From Candidatus Baltobacteraceae bacterium (GTDB lineage Bacteria; Vulcanimicrobiota; Vulcanimicrobiia; Vulcanimicrobiales; Vulcanimicrobiaceae), in the NCBI GenBank assembly GCA_036488875.1, contig DASXGW010000003.1:1-64000 (forward strand): DNA of 64,000 nt, written 5' to 3'. The translations under genes were made by a program, and so were the position numbers. Below the pieces are notes generated by a model. It was not told the DNA's origin and did no database searches. It worked only from the letters and a program-made list of their open reading frames with translations. How positions within the stretch are numbered: the first letter of the stretch is position 1; each line of letters begins with the position of its first letter. This document shows positions 30,988 to 39,617 of this stretch, in pieces.

Positions 30988-33261
30988 ATGCGCTTATCAT
31001 CAGGCGTGCGCTTACGTCAATTGACGAGCATAGCGTGCGCGGTCACCTTGCTCGCCGGCTGTGGCGGCGGCAGTGCCAGTAACTCGCTGCCGTCGGCGAC
31101 GAACGACGGCATCGCGCCGCGGACTCAGCACGCTCGGCACGTCAAACACGGGACGCTGACGATCAGTATTCGCGTGCCGCGTCGCCATCATCGCCGTCCC
31201 AAGTACATTTCCAGCGCAACCAAAGGCATGACCTTGCTGCTCTCCGGCCCCACGCCGCTTGCCGAAACGGTTGGGCTGACGCCATCGTCGCCGGGATGTT
31301 CGGGCACCGGCGATGCGACGAAGTGCACGGTAACCGTGACGCTGTCCGCCGGCAAATATACCGCGACCATCGATACCTACGACGCCGTTTCGTGCGCCGG
31401 GTCATCGTGCGTCATTCCGAGCGGTGCGCATCTGCTCTCGGAAGCCAAGGATGCGCCGTTTTCGGTCAAGAGCGGGAAGGCCAACAGCATCGACGTGACG
31501 CTGGGCGGCGTCGTGGCGTCTCTATCGGTCGGCTTTTTATATAGCGGCACGCTCGGCACGGCGTTCTCCGCCCAAGCGTTTCACGTGGTTGCCTACGATG
31601 CCGACGACGATCTCATCGTCGGAAGCTACGACAACCCGATAACCGTTGCGACGAGCGACACCAGCGGAGCGACGGCCGTTAGCACTAGCGGCAGCGACAG
31701 CCCGCCGGCGGGTACGCTTATCAGCTCGAGCGACACGCCGAAGCTAAGCTACACCGGAGCAGCGATTCTCTCCGCGACGATATCGGCGAGCGCTACCGGA
31801 GCACCCGGCGGGCAGGCCACCTTTGCACCGTCGCCCGCCATTACGTCGATCACGAAGTCGAGCGGACTCATCGGCACCGGCGTCAGCGAAACGCTCAACG
31901 GACACTTCCTGCCGGGCGCCACGACCGTCAACGTGAGCGGCACCGGGGTCACCGCGAATAACGTCGTCGCGACCGCATCAAAGATCACCGCAACATTCTT
32001 CATCGACGCGTCGGCAGACACCGGGCCGCGAAACGTTACGGCAAACACCTCGGCTGCAACCAGCGGGCAGCAGACGTTCACGATTTCCAGCACGGGCGCC
32101 AAGGTTGTGACCCTCAATACCGACAGCAATGCGGGCGCCGGCGGAAACAGCGGCGATCTGCGGTACGCGATGAGCAATGCGAACGCCGGCGACACGATCG
32201 TGTTCGACACGCAGTCGATGTGCGGTGCCGCGCAGTGCACGATCACGCTTGGCGGTCCGCTTCCGCCGATCGTACAGAACCAAACGATCGACGGTGGCAC
32301 CTTCGGACGCGTCACGATCGACGGCGCGAGCGCGTATCGTGCATTTTTTGCCGACACCGGAACCATTACCATTGCCAACGTGCAGATTCAGAACGCGAAC
32401 GCTCAAGGCGGTAATGGCGGGACGGGCGGCGGTGCCGGCGGAGGCGGAGCCGGTCTGGGCGCCGGTCTCTTCGTCAACAACGCGAGCGCAAACGTAACCG
32501 TTACTAACGACTATTTCTCGAGCGACGCCGCTCACGGCGGTAACGGTGGCAACTGCGGCGGTTCCGGCAGCAGCAGCGGCGGCGGCGGCCTCGGAGGCAG
32601 CGGTGGCGGAGGCTCGGCTCCCGATGGCGGCGGAGGCGGCGGCGGCGCCTTAGGCAGTGGCAGCGGCCAGGGTGATACAAACGCAGGCAGCGGCGGCGCC
32701 GGCGGTGGCGGCGGTGGCGGCGGCGATTCGAATATCGGGGACGGCGCGGGCGGCGCCGGTTACGGAACCAACGCCGCTGGGAGTGACGGAACCGGCAACG
32801 GCGGTGCCGGCGCGTTTGGCGGCGGTGGCGGTGGTGGCGGGAACGGCGGAAACGGCGCCGCCGGCGGTTTTGGCGGCGGTGGTGGCGCCGGCGCGAACGG
32901 CGGTCCCGGCGGCGGCGGAGGCGCAGGCTCGACTTCGGGCGGCGGCCTCGGCAGCGTCTCCGGCGGCGGCGGTGGTTCGCAAGGCGGTGGCGGCGGTGCG
33001 GCCGCTGGTCCCGCAATCTTCGTGAACGCCGGCACGCTCACCACGACGAACAGCGGCGCGAGTGGTTCAACCGCAACGGTGGGAAGCGGAGGAACGCTTT
33101 GCGGCCCTGGCGCGTCGGGCGGCACCGCCGACAGCACGCCGGTGTTTAACTTCGCGGGCACCGTGAACGCATCGGCAACAACTGGCCCGATCGCTAACGC
33201 GCTCAGCAGCTCCACTCCATCGCTGCGCGTTCGAAAGAAGCGTCAGGTACACGCCCGCTAA
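30988..33261 (+). CDS. Glycine-rich surface lipoprotein B with IPT-like and beta-helix regions
   Basis: A 757-residue lipoprotein: the signal ends LLAGC. Residues about 35-285 repeat the layout of lipoprotein A: a basic His-rich RVPRRHHRRPKYIS segment, SATKGMTLLLSG, DADDDLIVGSYDN and DTSGATA. About 285-370 is an IPT/TIG-like domain (PAITSITKSSGLIGTG). About 375-470 is a right-handed beta-helix start with DLRYAMSNANAGDTIVFD. Residues about 473-680 are a glycine-rich tract like mycobacterial PE_PGRS or AIDA passengers. It ends 10 bases before hpnA and is very likely cotranscribed with it. ATG 30988 was chosen for the signal; earlier in-frame ATGs at 30949 and 30964 exist. Confidence 0.8.
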   Translation: MRLSSGVRLRQLTSIACAVTLLAGCGGGSASNSLPSATNDGIAPRTQHARHVKHGTLTISIRVPRRHHRRPKYISSATKGMTLLLSGPTPLAETVGLTPSSPGCSGTGDATKCTVTVTLSAGKYTATIDTYDAVSCAGSSCVIPSGAHLLSEAKDAPFSVKSGKANSIDVTLGGVVASLSVGFLYSGTLGTAFSAQAFHVVAYDADDDLIVGSYDNPITVATSDTSGATAVSTSGSDSPPAGTLISSSDTPKLSYTGAAILSATISASATGAPGGQATFAPSPAITSITKSSGLIGTGVSETLNGHFLPGATTVNVSGTGVTANNVVATASKITATFFIDASADTGPRNVTANTSAATSGQQTFTISSTGAKVVTLNTDSNAGAGGNSGDLRYAMSNANAGDTIVFDTQSMCGAAQCTITLGGPLPPIVQNQTIDGGTFGRVTIDGASAYRAFFADTGTITIANVQIQNANAQGGNGGTGGGAGGGGAGLGAGLFVNNASANVTVTNDYFSSDAAHGGNGGNCGGSGSSSGGGGLGGSGGGGSAPDGGGGGGGALGSGSGQGDTNAGSGGAGGGGGGGGDSNIGDGAGGAGYGTNAAGSDGTGNGGAGAFGGGGGGGGNGGNGAAGGFGGGGGAGANGGPGGGGGAGSTSGGGLGSVSGGGGGSQGGGGGAAAGPAIFVNAGTLTTTNSGASGSTATVGSGGTLCGPGASGGTADSTPVFNFAGTVNASATTGPIANALSSSTPSLRVRKKRQVHAR

Positions 33262-33271
33262 AGATACGGTC

Positions 33272-34279
33272 ATGGCTGATCGCATCTTCATGACCGGCGC
33301 CTCCGGCTTCGTCGGATCGCACGTACTGCGCGCGTTGCTCGACGCCGGCTACCATGTACGCGCGATGGTGCGCGGCGGTACACTTCCACCGCAAGTCAAC
33401 TGGATTGTGAAGAACGACGAACCGGGCCTCGAGCTCGTCGACGGCGACATGCTTGCGACCGGCAAGCTCGTGCGCGCGATCGACGGTTGCCGCTACGTCG
33501 TGCACACCGCTGCGCTGTACTCATTCGCTCCGCGCGATCGCGCGCACATCCACGCGGTGAACGTTGTCGGAACCGAAGGCCTTATGACCGCCGCGTACGT
33601 CGCCGGCGTCGAACGCGTCGTGCTGACGTCGAGCTCGGCTACGATCGGCCACGAACGCAACGGCAATCCCGCCGACGAAACGACCTACCCCGATCACGTC
33701 ATCACGCTGAAGTCGCTGCGCGGCGATTATCACAACTCGAAGCTGGAACAAGAGCGCGCCGCTTTCGCCGGCCGCGTCCCCGTCGTCGCGGTGCTGCCGA
33801 CCGCACCGGTTGGCCCCGGCGACTGGAAACCAACGCCGACCGGGAAGATGGTGCTCGACTTCATGCAGGGGAAGATCACGGCGAAAGCACCCGGTCACGG
33901 CGGTTTAAATCTTGTAGCCGTCGAGGACGTTGCGAAGATGCACGCCGCCGCACTCACGAAGGGCCGGTCCGGCGAACGCTACGTCATCGGCGGCGAGAAT
34001 CTCAGTATGGACGAGATCTGGCAAATGCTATCAGAAGTCACCGGCAAACCGATGCCGACGTGGCGGGCACCATACGCGCTCGCGCTAACCGCGGCCTATG
34101 TCGACGAAGTGCGTTGCCGGCTCAATCCCGCCGCGACCCCCCTCGCACCGCTTGAGGGCGTCCGCATGTCGCGCGACCGGATGTACGCCGACGCATCGAA
34201 GGCGAAGCGCGAGCTCGGCTTTGAGCCCGCGCCGATCCGATCGACGCTCCCGCGCGCAGTTGAGTGGTATCGCAACTGA
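33272..34279 (+). CDS. hpnA: Hopanoid-associated sugar epimerase HpnA (extended SDR)
   Basis: A 335-residue extended short-chain dehydrogenase/reductase. The NAD(P) loop is MTGASGFVGSHVLRAL, and the catalytic tail is YHNSKLEQE (Y-x3-K). The stretch LPTAPVGPGDWKPTPTGKMV and the C-terminal GVRMSRDRMYADASKAKRELGF are diagnostic of HpnA, here about 5 kb from hpnH. HpnA is placed in hopanoid tailoring, probably acting on a sugar or polyol group, though its reaction is not settled. The last base of its TGA stop is the first base of the next ATG, so the hydrolase after it is cotranslated. Confidence 0.92.
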   Translation: MADRIFMTGASGFVGSHVLRALLDAGYHVRAMVRGGTLPPQVNWIVKNDEPGLELVDGDMLATGKLVRAIDGCRYVVHTAALYSFAPRDRAHIHAVNVVGTEGLMTAAYVAGVERVVLTSSSATIGHERNGNPADETTYPDHVITLKSLRGDYHNSKLEQERAAFAGRVPVVAVLPTAPVGPGDWKPTPTGKMVLDFMQGKITAKAPGHGGLNLVAVEDVAKMHAAALTKGRSGERYVIGGENLSMDEIWQMLSEVTGKPMPTWRAPYALALTAAYVDEVRCRLNPAATPLAPLEGVRMSRDRMYADASKAKRELGFEPAPIRSTLPRAVEWYRN

Positions 34280-35616
34280 TGCTGCGGCTTATGGTGACGG
34301 CTGTCATCGCGGCAGCGATCCTTGTTGCCGCGAACGTGCCGGCGTTTGCAACGAGGAACGACATCGTCGGAACGTGGCAGGGCGTTCTCATGGGTGAACC
34401 GCCGCCGGTTCACCGCGTGCTGAAAATCAGTCGCGATGCAGGCGGCACGTTGCGCGGTATCATGTACAGCCCCGATGAAACCGACGCTCCGATTCACCCG
34501 AGATCGATTAGGCTGGACGGATCGCAGTTGACGATTCAGATCGACATGAACTCCGACCCCTGGCTCGATTATCACCGCACCTACCGTGCGACGATGAGCG
34601 CCGATGGCCAGACGCTAACGGGTAGGTGGTATACGCCCGGACTTGCGCCGGGTCAGATGAACTTTCGGCGCGTGACCAACACCGCCGCGCTGTGGCGAAT
34701 TCCATCGGTACCGATCCAACATTTTGTGACGGTGCAGCCCAACGTCAAGCTCGAAACGCTCGATTGGGGCGGCACCGGCCGTCCGGTGGTGCTCTTAGCT
34801 GGACTCGGAAACACCGCGCACGCCTTCTACAAGTTCGCGAACGACCTGAAAGCGAAATATCGGGTTTACGGCATCACGCGCCGCGGTTTTGGGGCATCGA
34901 GCAAGCCGGTGCCGACGGCCGGGAATTACTCCGTCGACCGGCTCGCCGACGACGTCATCGCCGTTATCGATGCGCTGAAGATCGACAAGCCGGTGCTCGT
35001 CGGACACTCGATCGCCGGCGAAGAGCTCAGCGATATCGGGAAACGATACCCGCAGAAAGTCGCCGCGCTCGTGTATCTTGAGGCCGGCTACGGCTACTCA
35101 CTCTACGATCCAAAGCACGGCTTCTTATATTTGGACGCCATGGCCGTGCAACACGCGCTGGCAAATCTCGCGTTCGGGCCACCGCGGGAAAAGGCGCAAC
35201 TCGACGATCTGCTCGGTATTCAATTGCCGCGGTTGCAGCGCGGCCTGCAATCGGAAAAGACGTTAGCGGACGCGCTGCCGGCCGATCTTCCCAAGGATCC
35301 CAACGAGGCAACGGAGCTAGCCGTGCTGCATGGGGAACAGATCTTCCAGCCGCCGATCGATCGTCCGATTCTGGCGATCTTCGCCCTACCGCACGACTTG
35401 TCGATCCTCTCGGGGGCGGATCCGAAGAAACGCGCCGCCGCAGCGGCCGCCTTCGACGCGGATACTGCCGCACAGGTCAGCTATTTCAAGCATGCCCTGC
35501 CGGCGGCGCGAGTCATCATTTTGCCGCACGCCAATCACTTCGTCTTTCTCTCGAACGAAGCCGATGTGTTACGTGCCGTCAACGCGTTTATCGGCGGCCT
35601 TCCGAACTCGCCGTAG
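34279..35616 (+). CDS. Exported alpha/beta hydrolase with N-terminal lipocalin-like domain
   Basis: A 445-residue precursor with a signal peptide (cleavage near residue 25). Residues about 30-135 are a small beta-barrel of the GTWQGVL...LDGSQLTIQ...GTLRGIMYSP type found before secreted hydrolases. About 150-440 is an alpha/beta-hydrolase with LDWGGTGRPVVLLAGLGN as oxyanion strand, GHSIAG as nucleophile elbow and NHFVFL holding the histidine. It could be an esterase acting on lipids in the envelope. The TGATG overlap with hpnA ties it to the hopanoid operon, so a hopanoid or other lipid ester substrate is worth testing. Confidence 0.88.
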   Translation: MLRLMVTAVIAAAILVAANVPAFATRNDIVGTWQGVLMGEPPPVHRVLKISRDAGGTLRGIMYSPDETDAPIHPRSIRLDGSQLTIQIDMNSDPWLDYHRTYRATMSADGQTLTGRWYTPGLAPGQMNFRRVTNTAALWRIPSVPIQHFVTVQPNVKLETLDWGGTGRPVVLLAGLGNTAHAFYKFANDLKAKYRVYGITRRGFGASSKPVPTAGNYSVDRLADDVIAVIDALKIDKPVLVGHSIAGEELSDIGKRYPQKVAALVYLEAGYGYSLYDPKHGFLYLDAMAVQHALANLAFGPPREKAQLDDLLGIQLPRLQRGLQSEKTLADALPADLPKDPNEATELAVLHGEQIFQPPIDRPILAIFALPHDLSILSGADPKKRAAAAAAFDADTAAQVSYFKHALPAARVIILPHANHFVFLSNEADVLRAVNAFIGGLPNSP

Positions 35617-35742
35617 TCGGCCTCCTCGCTACCGCCCGCGCGTGTCGCTACCCGAATCGTCGCATGTTAAAACAAGCGCGCGCTAACCCGGCGCTTTTAA
35701 ACGAGCGAACGAAAAGTCGAAAAAGGGTACAACATTATTGCG

Positions 35743-35901
35743 ATGTTACACCCGTTAAAAGCTGCATCCGCCGGCGCAACAGGATATCTTGCCCTCAATC
35801 TGCTTCTTCTAATCAGCGAACTGATTTGGCATCCGCTCTCGCGTTTGACGGCGTTTGACATCGCGTTGGTCCGTCATTTGGGCCAGTTAATCGGAAACTG
35901 A
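35743..35901 (+). CDS. Possible 52-residue membrane protein
   Basis: A short frame encoding 52 residues with one strongly hydrophobic segment (YLALNLLLLISELIW, about residues 15-29) and a mixed-charge C-terminus. It occupies the otherwise empty 294-base gap 35617-35910 and ends 10 bases before the convergent cupin gene. The base composition is lower in GC than its neighbours, and AGGG lies 16 bases upstream, too far for a good ribosome site. Weakly supported. Confidence 0.3.
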   Translation: MLHPLKAASAGATGYLALNLLLLISELIWHPLSRLTAFDIALVRHLGQLIGN

Positions 35902-35910
35902 CGCAGCGCG

Positions 35911-36294
35911 CTAGTGCGCAGGCACGAGCAGCGGTGCACCGGGTTTCGACACTTGGAAGATGACGAGATCGAGCGGCGTCGACCCATGGTTGACGATCCG
36001 CGTTACGGCGTTGGCCGGTTCTTCTATGGCCTGGCCCGCGCTTCGCGTCTGTGTCGGCGCGCCGCGAAACTCCCACGTGCCGCTGCCGCTCTCGACGTAG
36101 TTAAACGTAGGCGACGGATGCGTGTGCCAGATCGTCGTACCGCCCGGTACGATCGTGCCTTTGCGAATCTCGACGGCCGACGTTGGCGTCTTGGGCAGAT
36201 CACCGGTCGTCACGTCTAAAACCGGCGGCAGCGGCTTGCTCACCGGCGTGAGAAGTGCCAGAGCCGCCGCCCCGGCGTAAACCACTCGTAGCAT
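35911..36294 (-). CDS. Exported cupin-domain protein
   Basis: A 127-residue precursor with a short signal peptide followed by one cupin barrel. The first cupin motif is HTHPSPTFNYVESGSG, giving two metal-binding histidines and the glutamate. The second lies in the VNHGSTPLDLV segment. Single-domain secreted cupins of this sort bind a metal and a small ligand, but no reaction can be assigned. GGGAGG lies 9 bases before the ATG. It is divergent from the marR gene. Confidence 0.85.
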   Translation of the reverse strand: MLRVVYAGAAALALLTPVSKPLPPVLDVTTGDLPKTPTSAVEIRKGTIVPGGTTIWHTHPSPTFNYVESGSGTWEFRGAPTQTRSAGQAIEEPANAVTRIVNHGSTPLDLVIFQVSKPGAPLLVPAH

Positions 36295-36348
36295 AGCGTC
36301 ATCCCTCCCGCAATCAGTCTACCAGCTTGCTTGCGACTTTCGGGAAAT

Positions 36349-36380
36349 TTGACGCGTCGTACAGAAAGATGTATATACAT
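36349..36380 (+). promoter_or_regulatory. marR promoter with palindromic operator
   Basis: TTGACG (36349-36354) and TATATA (36372-36377) have a 17-base spacer. The perfect 12-bp palindrome ATGTATATACAT (36369-36380) sits on the -10 box, where a bound MarR would block polymerase. A one-base variant recurs at 36836-36847 before the next gene. The predicted transcript start falls on the ATG at 36385. Confidence 0.75.
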
Positions 36381-36384
36381 GGAT

Positions 36385-36816
36385 ATGTTCGATCCGGAAT
36401 CCGTTCCTCAGCTGCCGTGCGTCGGAAGCAGTCTGCGCCGCGCCGCGCGGGCCGCGACACGCCTGTACGAGCGGGAGCTTCGCGGCTCGGGCCTGCGCTC
36501 GACGCAGTTCACGCTTCTGCAAGCGCTCGAGTTCGCGGGCGAGATCACGCAGGGGCAGCTCGGCTCGGTGCTCTCGATCGACAGCACGACGCTCACGCGC
36601 TCGCTGCAAGCGCTCGTCAACGAGGGCTGGGTGAAGGAGACGCGCGGCGACGATCGCCGGGAACGCTACTTAGCCCTGACGCCGTCGGGGCGCCGCAAGC
36701 TCGAAGATACGTCGCCGGCGTGGCGGCGCGCGCAGACCCGCTTGAAAAAGGCGCTCGGGCGAAGCTGGGACGAGCTCGACGCGGACCTTCGCCGGATCAC
36801 CGCGTTGGAACGCTAA
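36385..36816 (+). CDS. MarR-family transcriptional regulator
   Basis: A 143-residue winged-helix regulator. The N-terminal dimer helices include SSLRRAARAATRLYERELRG. The DNA-binding part reads TQGQLGSVLSIDSTTLTRSL, followed by the wing RGDDRRERYLALTPSGRRKL, typical of MarR. Cys residue 12 (LPCVG) is a possible thiol sensor. The ATG at 36385 was preferred over 36379 because the latter would lie against the -10 box. No ribosome site exists, so the mRNA is probably leaderless. Matching palindromes before this gene and the next one indicate autoregulation and control of the downstream operon. Confidence 0.9.
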   Translation: MFDPESVPQLPCVGSSLRRAARAATRLYERELRGSGLRSTQFTLLQALEFAGEITQGQLGSVLSIDSTTLTRSLQALVNEGWVKETRGDDRRERYLALTPSGRRKLEDTSPAWRRAQTRLKKALGRSWDELDADLRRITALER

Positions 36817-36823
36817 CGTTTTT

Positions 36824-36852
36824 TTGCCCTAATAGATGTAGATACATACAGT
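36824..36852 (+). promoter_or_regulatory. Promoter and second MarR operator before the membrane-protein operon
   Basis: ATGTAGATACAT at 36836-36847 differs by one base from the palindrome at 36369-36380. It lies in the spacer of a possible promoter, TTGCCC (36824-36829) and TACAGT (36847-36852), spaced 17. Repression by the MarR protein encoded just upstream is the natural reading. Confidence 0.55.
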
Positions 36853-36868
36853 GGAAAGCGAGATCGTC

Positions 36869-37573
36869 ATGGAGATGCTTCGGACCTTAACTCTCGGCGT
36901 AACGGCCGGAACGCTGTTCGGCGCACTACTCGCGACGCTGCCGATCAAACTCGGTTCGCGCCTGATTCTCGGCGCCGTCATTGGCGGCTGGATTACAATA
37001 GTCGTCGCCCTCGCCGGCGCGGGCGTGGTGAACAAGGAACCGTTTGCGCTGCCCGTCCTGTTCGCGCTACCGCTGCTTGCGGCCAGTATCGGTGCGACGA
37101 TTCCGGCGTTTCGCTCGGCAGTACTGGCGATTCCGATGCCGCTCATCGTCGCGCTCAACGGCATGCGCGTGCTTGGTGTCTTCATGCTGCTCGACGGCAT
37201 TGCGTGCCGGATGAACGGGCCTTTCCCTTATGCGGCCGGCATCGGCGACATCATCACCGGCGTCTTCGCACTTCCCGTCGCACGCTTAGCGGCGAAGAAT
37301 CCTCGTGACGTCCGCGTCTGGGAGTGGAACGTCTTCGGCGCGATCGATCTCGTCGTCGCCGTGACCTTGGGCGTGATGTCCTCGAACGGCTCGCCGATTC
37401 AGTTCATTCACGCCGGGGTCGGGTCGTCGGCAATGACGACGTTGCCCTGGGCGCTCATTCCGCTGGTGCTCGTGCCGGCATACCTGATCGGCCACGCGAT
37501 CGTCTTCGCGCAATTGCGCTCGGCGGCACCGGACTACGTCCGATACGTAAACTATGCAGAAAACCAATACTAA
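36869..37573 (+). CDS. Multi-spanning membrane protein of unknown function, likely MarR-controlled
   Basis: A 234-residue protein with seven predicted membrane helices. The signature stretches ALNGMRVLGVFMLLD, AGIGDIITGVFALPVA and WEWNVFGAIDLVVAV resemble a conserved family of bacterial integral membrane proteins without an assigned role. ATG 36869 is downstream of the predicted transcript start. A GTG at 36851 would overlap the -10 box. It overlaps the following cupin gene by 20 bases, so the two are coexpressed. It may be a transporter for the compound sensed by MarR. Confidence 0.75.
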   Translation: MEMLRTLTLGVTAGTLFGALLATLPIKLGSRLILGAVIGGWITIVVALAGAGVVNKEPFALPVLFALPLLAASIGATIPAFRSAVLAIPMPLIVALNGMRVLGVFMLLDGIACRMNGPFPYAAGIGDIITGVFALPVARLAAKNPRDVRVWEWNVFGAIDLVVAVTLGVMSSNGSPIQFIHAGVGSSAMTTLPWALIPLVLVPAYLIGHAIVFAQLRSAAPDYVRYVNYAENQY

Positions 37574-38033
37574 CGAACTTGCCGAGGGCGGCTGGTCGTC
37601 GCCCAAGGGCACGTTTGCATGTTCTTCGATCGAAATCTCCGGAGCGCTCGGGCGAAAAGCGGACTCGACCGATCTCCTCGAGCGCCATCCGTTCGACGTG
37701 TCGATCGTGCGCGTACCGCGCGGTCGCAAGAACTGGCCCTATCACGCGCACAGCGGGCAGTGGGAGTTCTACCACGTCATGTCGGGAACGGGGAAAGTCC
37801 GCCACGCGGATGGTACGGACGACATTCAGCCCGGCGCTGCGTTCATCTTCGCGCCCAACGAGCCGCACCAGATCATCAACGACGGCTCGGAGGATCTCGT
37901 CATGTACCTCATCGCCGACAACCCGATCGGCAGCTCGACGTACTATCCCGACAGCGAGAAATACGCGGTGCGTCATCCCGACCGGCGCATCGTACGCTCG
38001 GAAAGCCTTGACTATCTCGACGGCGAGGAGTAG
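37554..38033 (+). CDS. Cytoplasmic cupin-fold protein
   Basis: A 159-residue single cupin. Motif 1 is YHAHSGQWEFYHVMSGTGKV (H-x-H, then E), and motif 2 is PGAAFIFAPNEPHQIIN, giving the full 3-His-1-Glu metal site. Such proteins act as isomerases, dioxygenases or small-molecule binders on sugar- or polyketide-like compounds. The start overlaps the membrane-protein gene by 20 bases. It probably processes or senses the same compound as the MarR operon. Confidence 0.85.
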   Translation: MQKTNTNELAEGGWSSPKGTFACSSIEISGALGRKADSTDLLERHPFDVSIVRVPRGRKNWPYHAHSGQWEFYHVMSGTGKVRHADGTDDIQPGAAFIFAPNEPHQIINDGSEDLVMYLIADNPIGSSTYYPDSEKYAVRHPDRRIVRSESLDYLDGEE

Positions 38034-38071
38034 CGCTGAAACCCTAGCTGCTGCAGGAGCGTAGCATTAAC

Positions 38072-39166
38072 GTGATACTCACTGCAGCCGCCCTCCTCGG
38101 CGTCGTCTACGTTGGAACGCAGCACGAGCTGCCCGATCCGCCGTTCCCGCAATATCTCGATACGCGGACGGGCGCCACCGGTGCGTTGAAATCGCCCCAG
38201 CCGATGCAGCCCTGTAAAGTGGAAGAAGAGCGCCGGGTCGTCCGCTACGACGGCGTTCTCGGCGTCTCGTTGTATTACGCCGGCAATGCGCCTCGCACGA
38301 CCGTCATCCTCATTCATGGCGCCGATGCGGAGACGCGACAGATGGGCTGGATCGTACCGTACTTCGCGTGCAACGGCGTCAACGTTATCAGCTACGATCA
38401 GCGCGGTACCGGTGAATCGACGGGAAACTGGTTGGCAAACGGGCCGCCCGACCGGGCGCGCGACGTCGACGCGATCTACGACGCGTTCCGCGGGGACGCA
38501 CACGTCGATCCCCGGCGCATTGGCGTCTGGGGTTTCAGCAACGGCGGCTGGACCGCGCCGATTGTGGCCGTCGATCGCCCGTTGGCATTTATGATTCTGC
38601 AGAGTGCCGCCGCCGAGAGCGTCGAGGAAAACACGTTGTACGAAGTGCGGCAAGCGATGGTCTCCGCAGGGCATAACGACGCCGACATCGCTCGAGCGAT
38701 CGCGACGTGGCAAGCCGTTATCGGCGCGGTCGACGGACACGTTGCGGTCTCAACCGCCAAGAAGCTCTACGCGCAAGCCAAGCAAAAGACGTGGTTCAAC
38801 GACTCGCTGCTGCCGATATTTCCGATTCAAACCGGCTTTACCGAGCCCGCGCTCAGCGGGTGGCGCCGCTATGTGACCTACGACCCGGCAGCAACGCTCG
38901 TGAAGGTGCAAACGCCGACGCTCGCACTCTACGGCAGGCGCGACACGAAAGTCGACACGCGGCACGACGTTCCGATCCTTGTCGCCGACTTCCGCACGGC
39001 CGGAATGCGCGATCTGACGGTGCATTGGTTCGCCGATGCCGGACACGCGATGAAGGTGACTGCGAACGGCTTCGACAACGCGCGGCCCGTGCGCTATACC
39101 CGCGGCTATCCCGAGGTCATGCTCGACTGGCTGGTAAAACGCAACCTCGTCGATGAAAAACGTTAA
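38072..39166 (+). CDS. Alpha/beta hydrolase with N-terminal signal anchor
   Basis: A 364-residue protein beginning at GTG 38072 with one hydrophobic segment (residues 2-16). The hydrolase fold shows VILIHGADAETRQMGW (oxyanion), SYDQRGTGESTG, nucleophile in GVWGFSNGGW, an acid in YGRRDTKVD and the histidine in DAGHAMKV. It looks like a secreted or anchored esterase or acyl-peptidase. It follows the cupin by 38 bases and overlaps the DUF3830 gene by 14, so it continues the same operon. The substrate is unknown. Confidence 0.88.
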   Translation: MILTAAALLGVVYVGTQHELPDPPFPQYLDTRTGATGALKSPQPMQPCKVEEERRVVRYDGVLGVSLYYAGNAPRTTVILIHGADAETRQMGWIVPYFACNGVNVISYDQRGTGESTGNWLANGPPDRARDVDAIYDAFRGDAHVDPRRIGVWGFSNGGWTAPIVAVDRPLAFMILQSAAAESVEENTLYEVRQAMVSAGHNDADIARAIATWQAVIGAVDGHVAVSTAKKLYAQAKQKTWFNDSLLPIFPIQTGFTEPALSGWRRYVTYDPAATLVKVQTPTLALYGRRDTKVDTRHDVPILVADFRTAGMRDLTVHWFADAGHAMKVTANGFDNARPVRYTRGYPEVMLDWLVKRNLVDEKR

Positions 39167-39584
39167 GATCGAGGCCGGCCCGTTCGTCTTCACGGCCCGG
39201 CTCGAAATCGAGAAGGCACCGCTGACGTGCGGCTTCTTTGAATCCCTGTTGCCGTTTGCGCGGAAGCTCGTTCATTGCCGTTGGAGCGGCGAGGGTTGTT
39301 GGGTACCTCTGGGCGATCTGCCGTCGAACCTGCTCGTCGAAAACGCGACGAGCTATCCGGCCCCGGGACAGCTGATGTTCTACCCCGGCGGATTGAGCGA
39401 AGCGGAGTTACTTCTGGCCTACGGAGCCGTGCACTTTGCTAGCAAAATGGGACAGCTGGCGGGGAATCACTTCATGACGGTGACAAGCGGAACGAACCAC
39501 CTCGCCGAGCTTGGAAGGCTGACGTTGTGGGAGGGCGCTCAGGATCTACTCATCTCAAGCTCGAGCGACCGGGCCCTCGAATAG
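39153..39584 (+). CDS. DUF3830-family (cyclophilin-like) protein
   Basis: A 143-residue protein matching DUF3830: ARLEIEKAPLTCGFFESLLP opens the barrel, HCRWSGEGCWVPLGD is the family hallmark, then ENATSYPAPGQLMFYPGG, LLLAYGAVHFASKMGQLAGN and a final GAQDLLI. The fold is cyclophilin-like. Members often sit with amidohydrolases and amino-acid catabolic genes, but no activity is established. It overlaps the hydrolase gene by 14 bases. Confidence 0.85.
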   Translation: MKNVKIEAGPFVFTARLEIEKAPLTCGFFESLLPFARKLVHCRWSGEGCWVPLGDLPSNLLVENATSYPAPGQLMFYPGGLSEAELLLAYGAVHFASKMGQLAGNHFMTVTSGTNHLAELGRLTLWEGAQDLLISSSSDRALE

Positions 39585-39617
39585 ATTCGCACGCCCTGAT
39601 GGGAAAACGAAGCGAGG

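Noticed and set aside
32404-33000. Dense short repeats that could be mistaken for a CRISPR array or VNTR
   Set aside because: Irregular GGCGGN codon repeats encoding the glycine-rich tail. No constant-length repeats with unique spacers.
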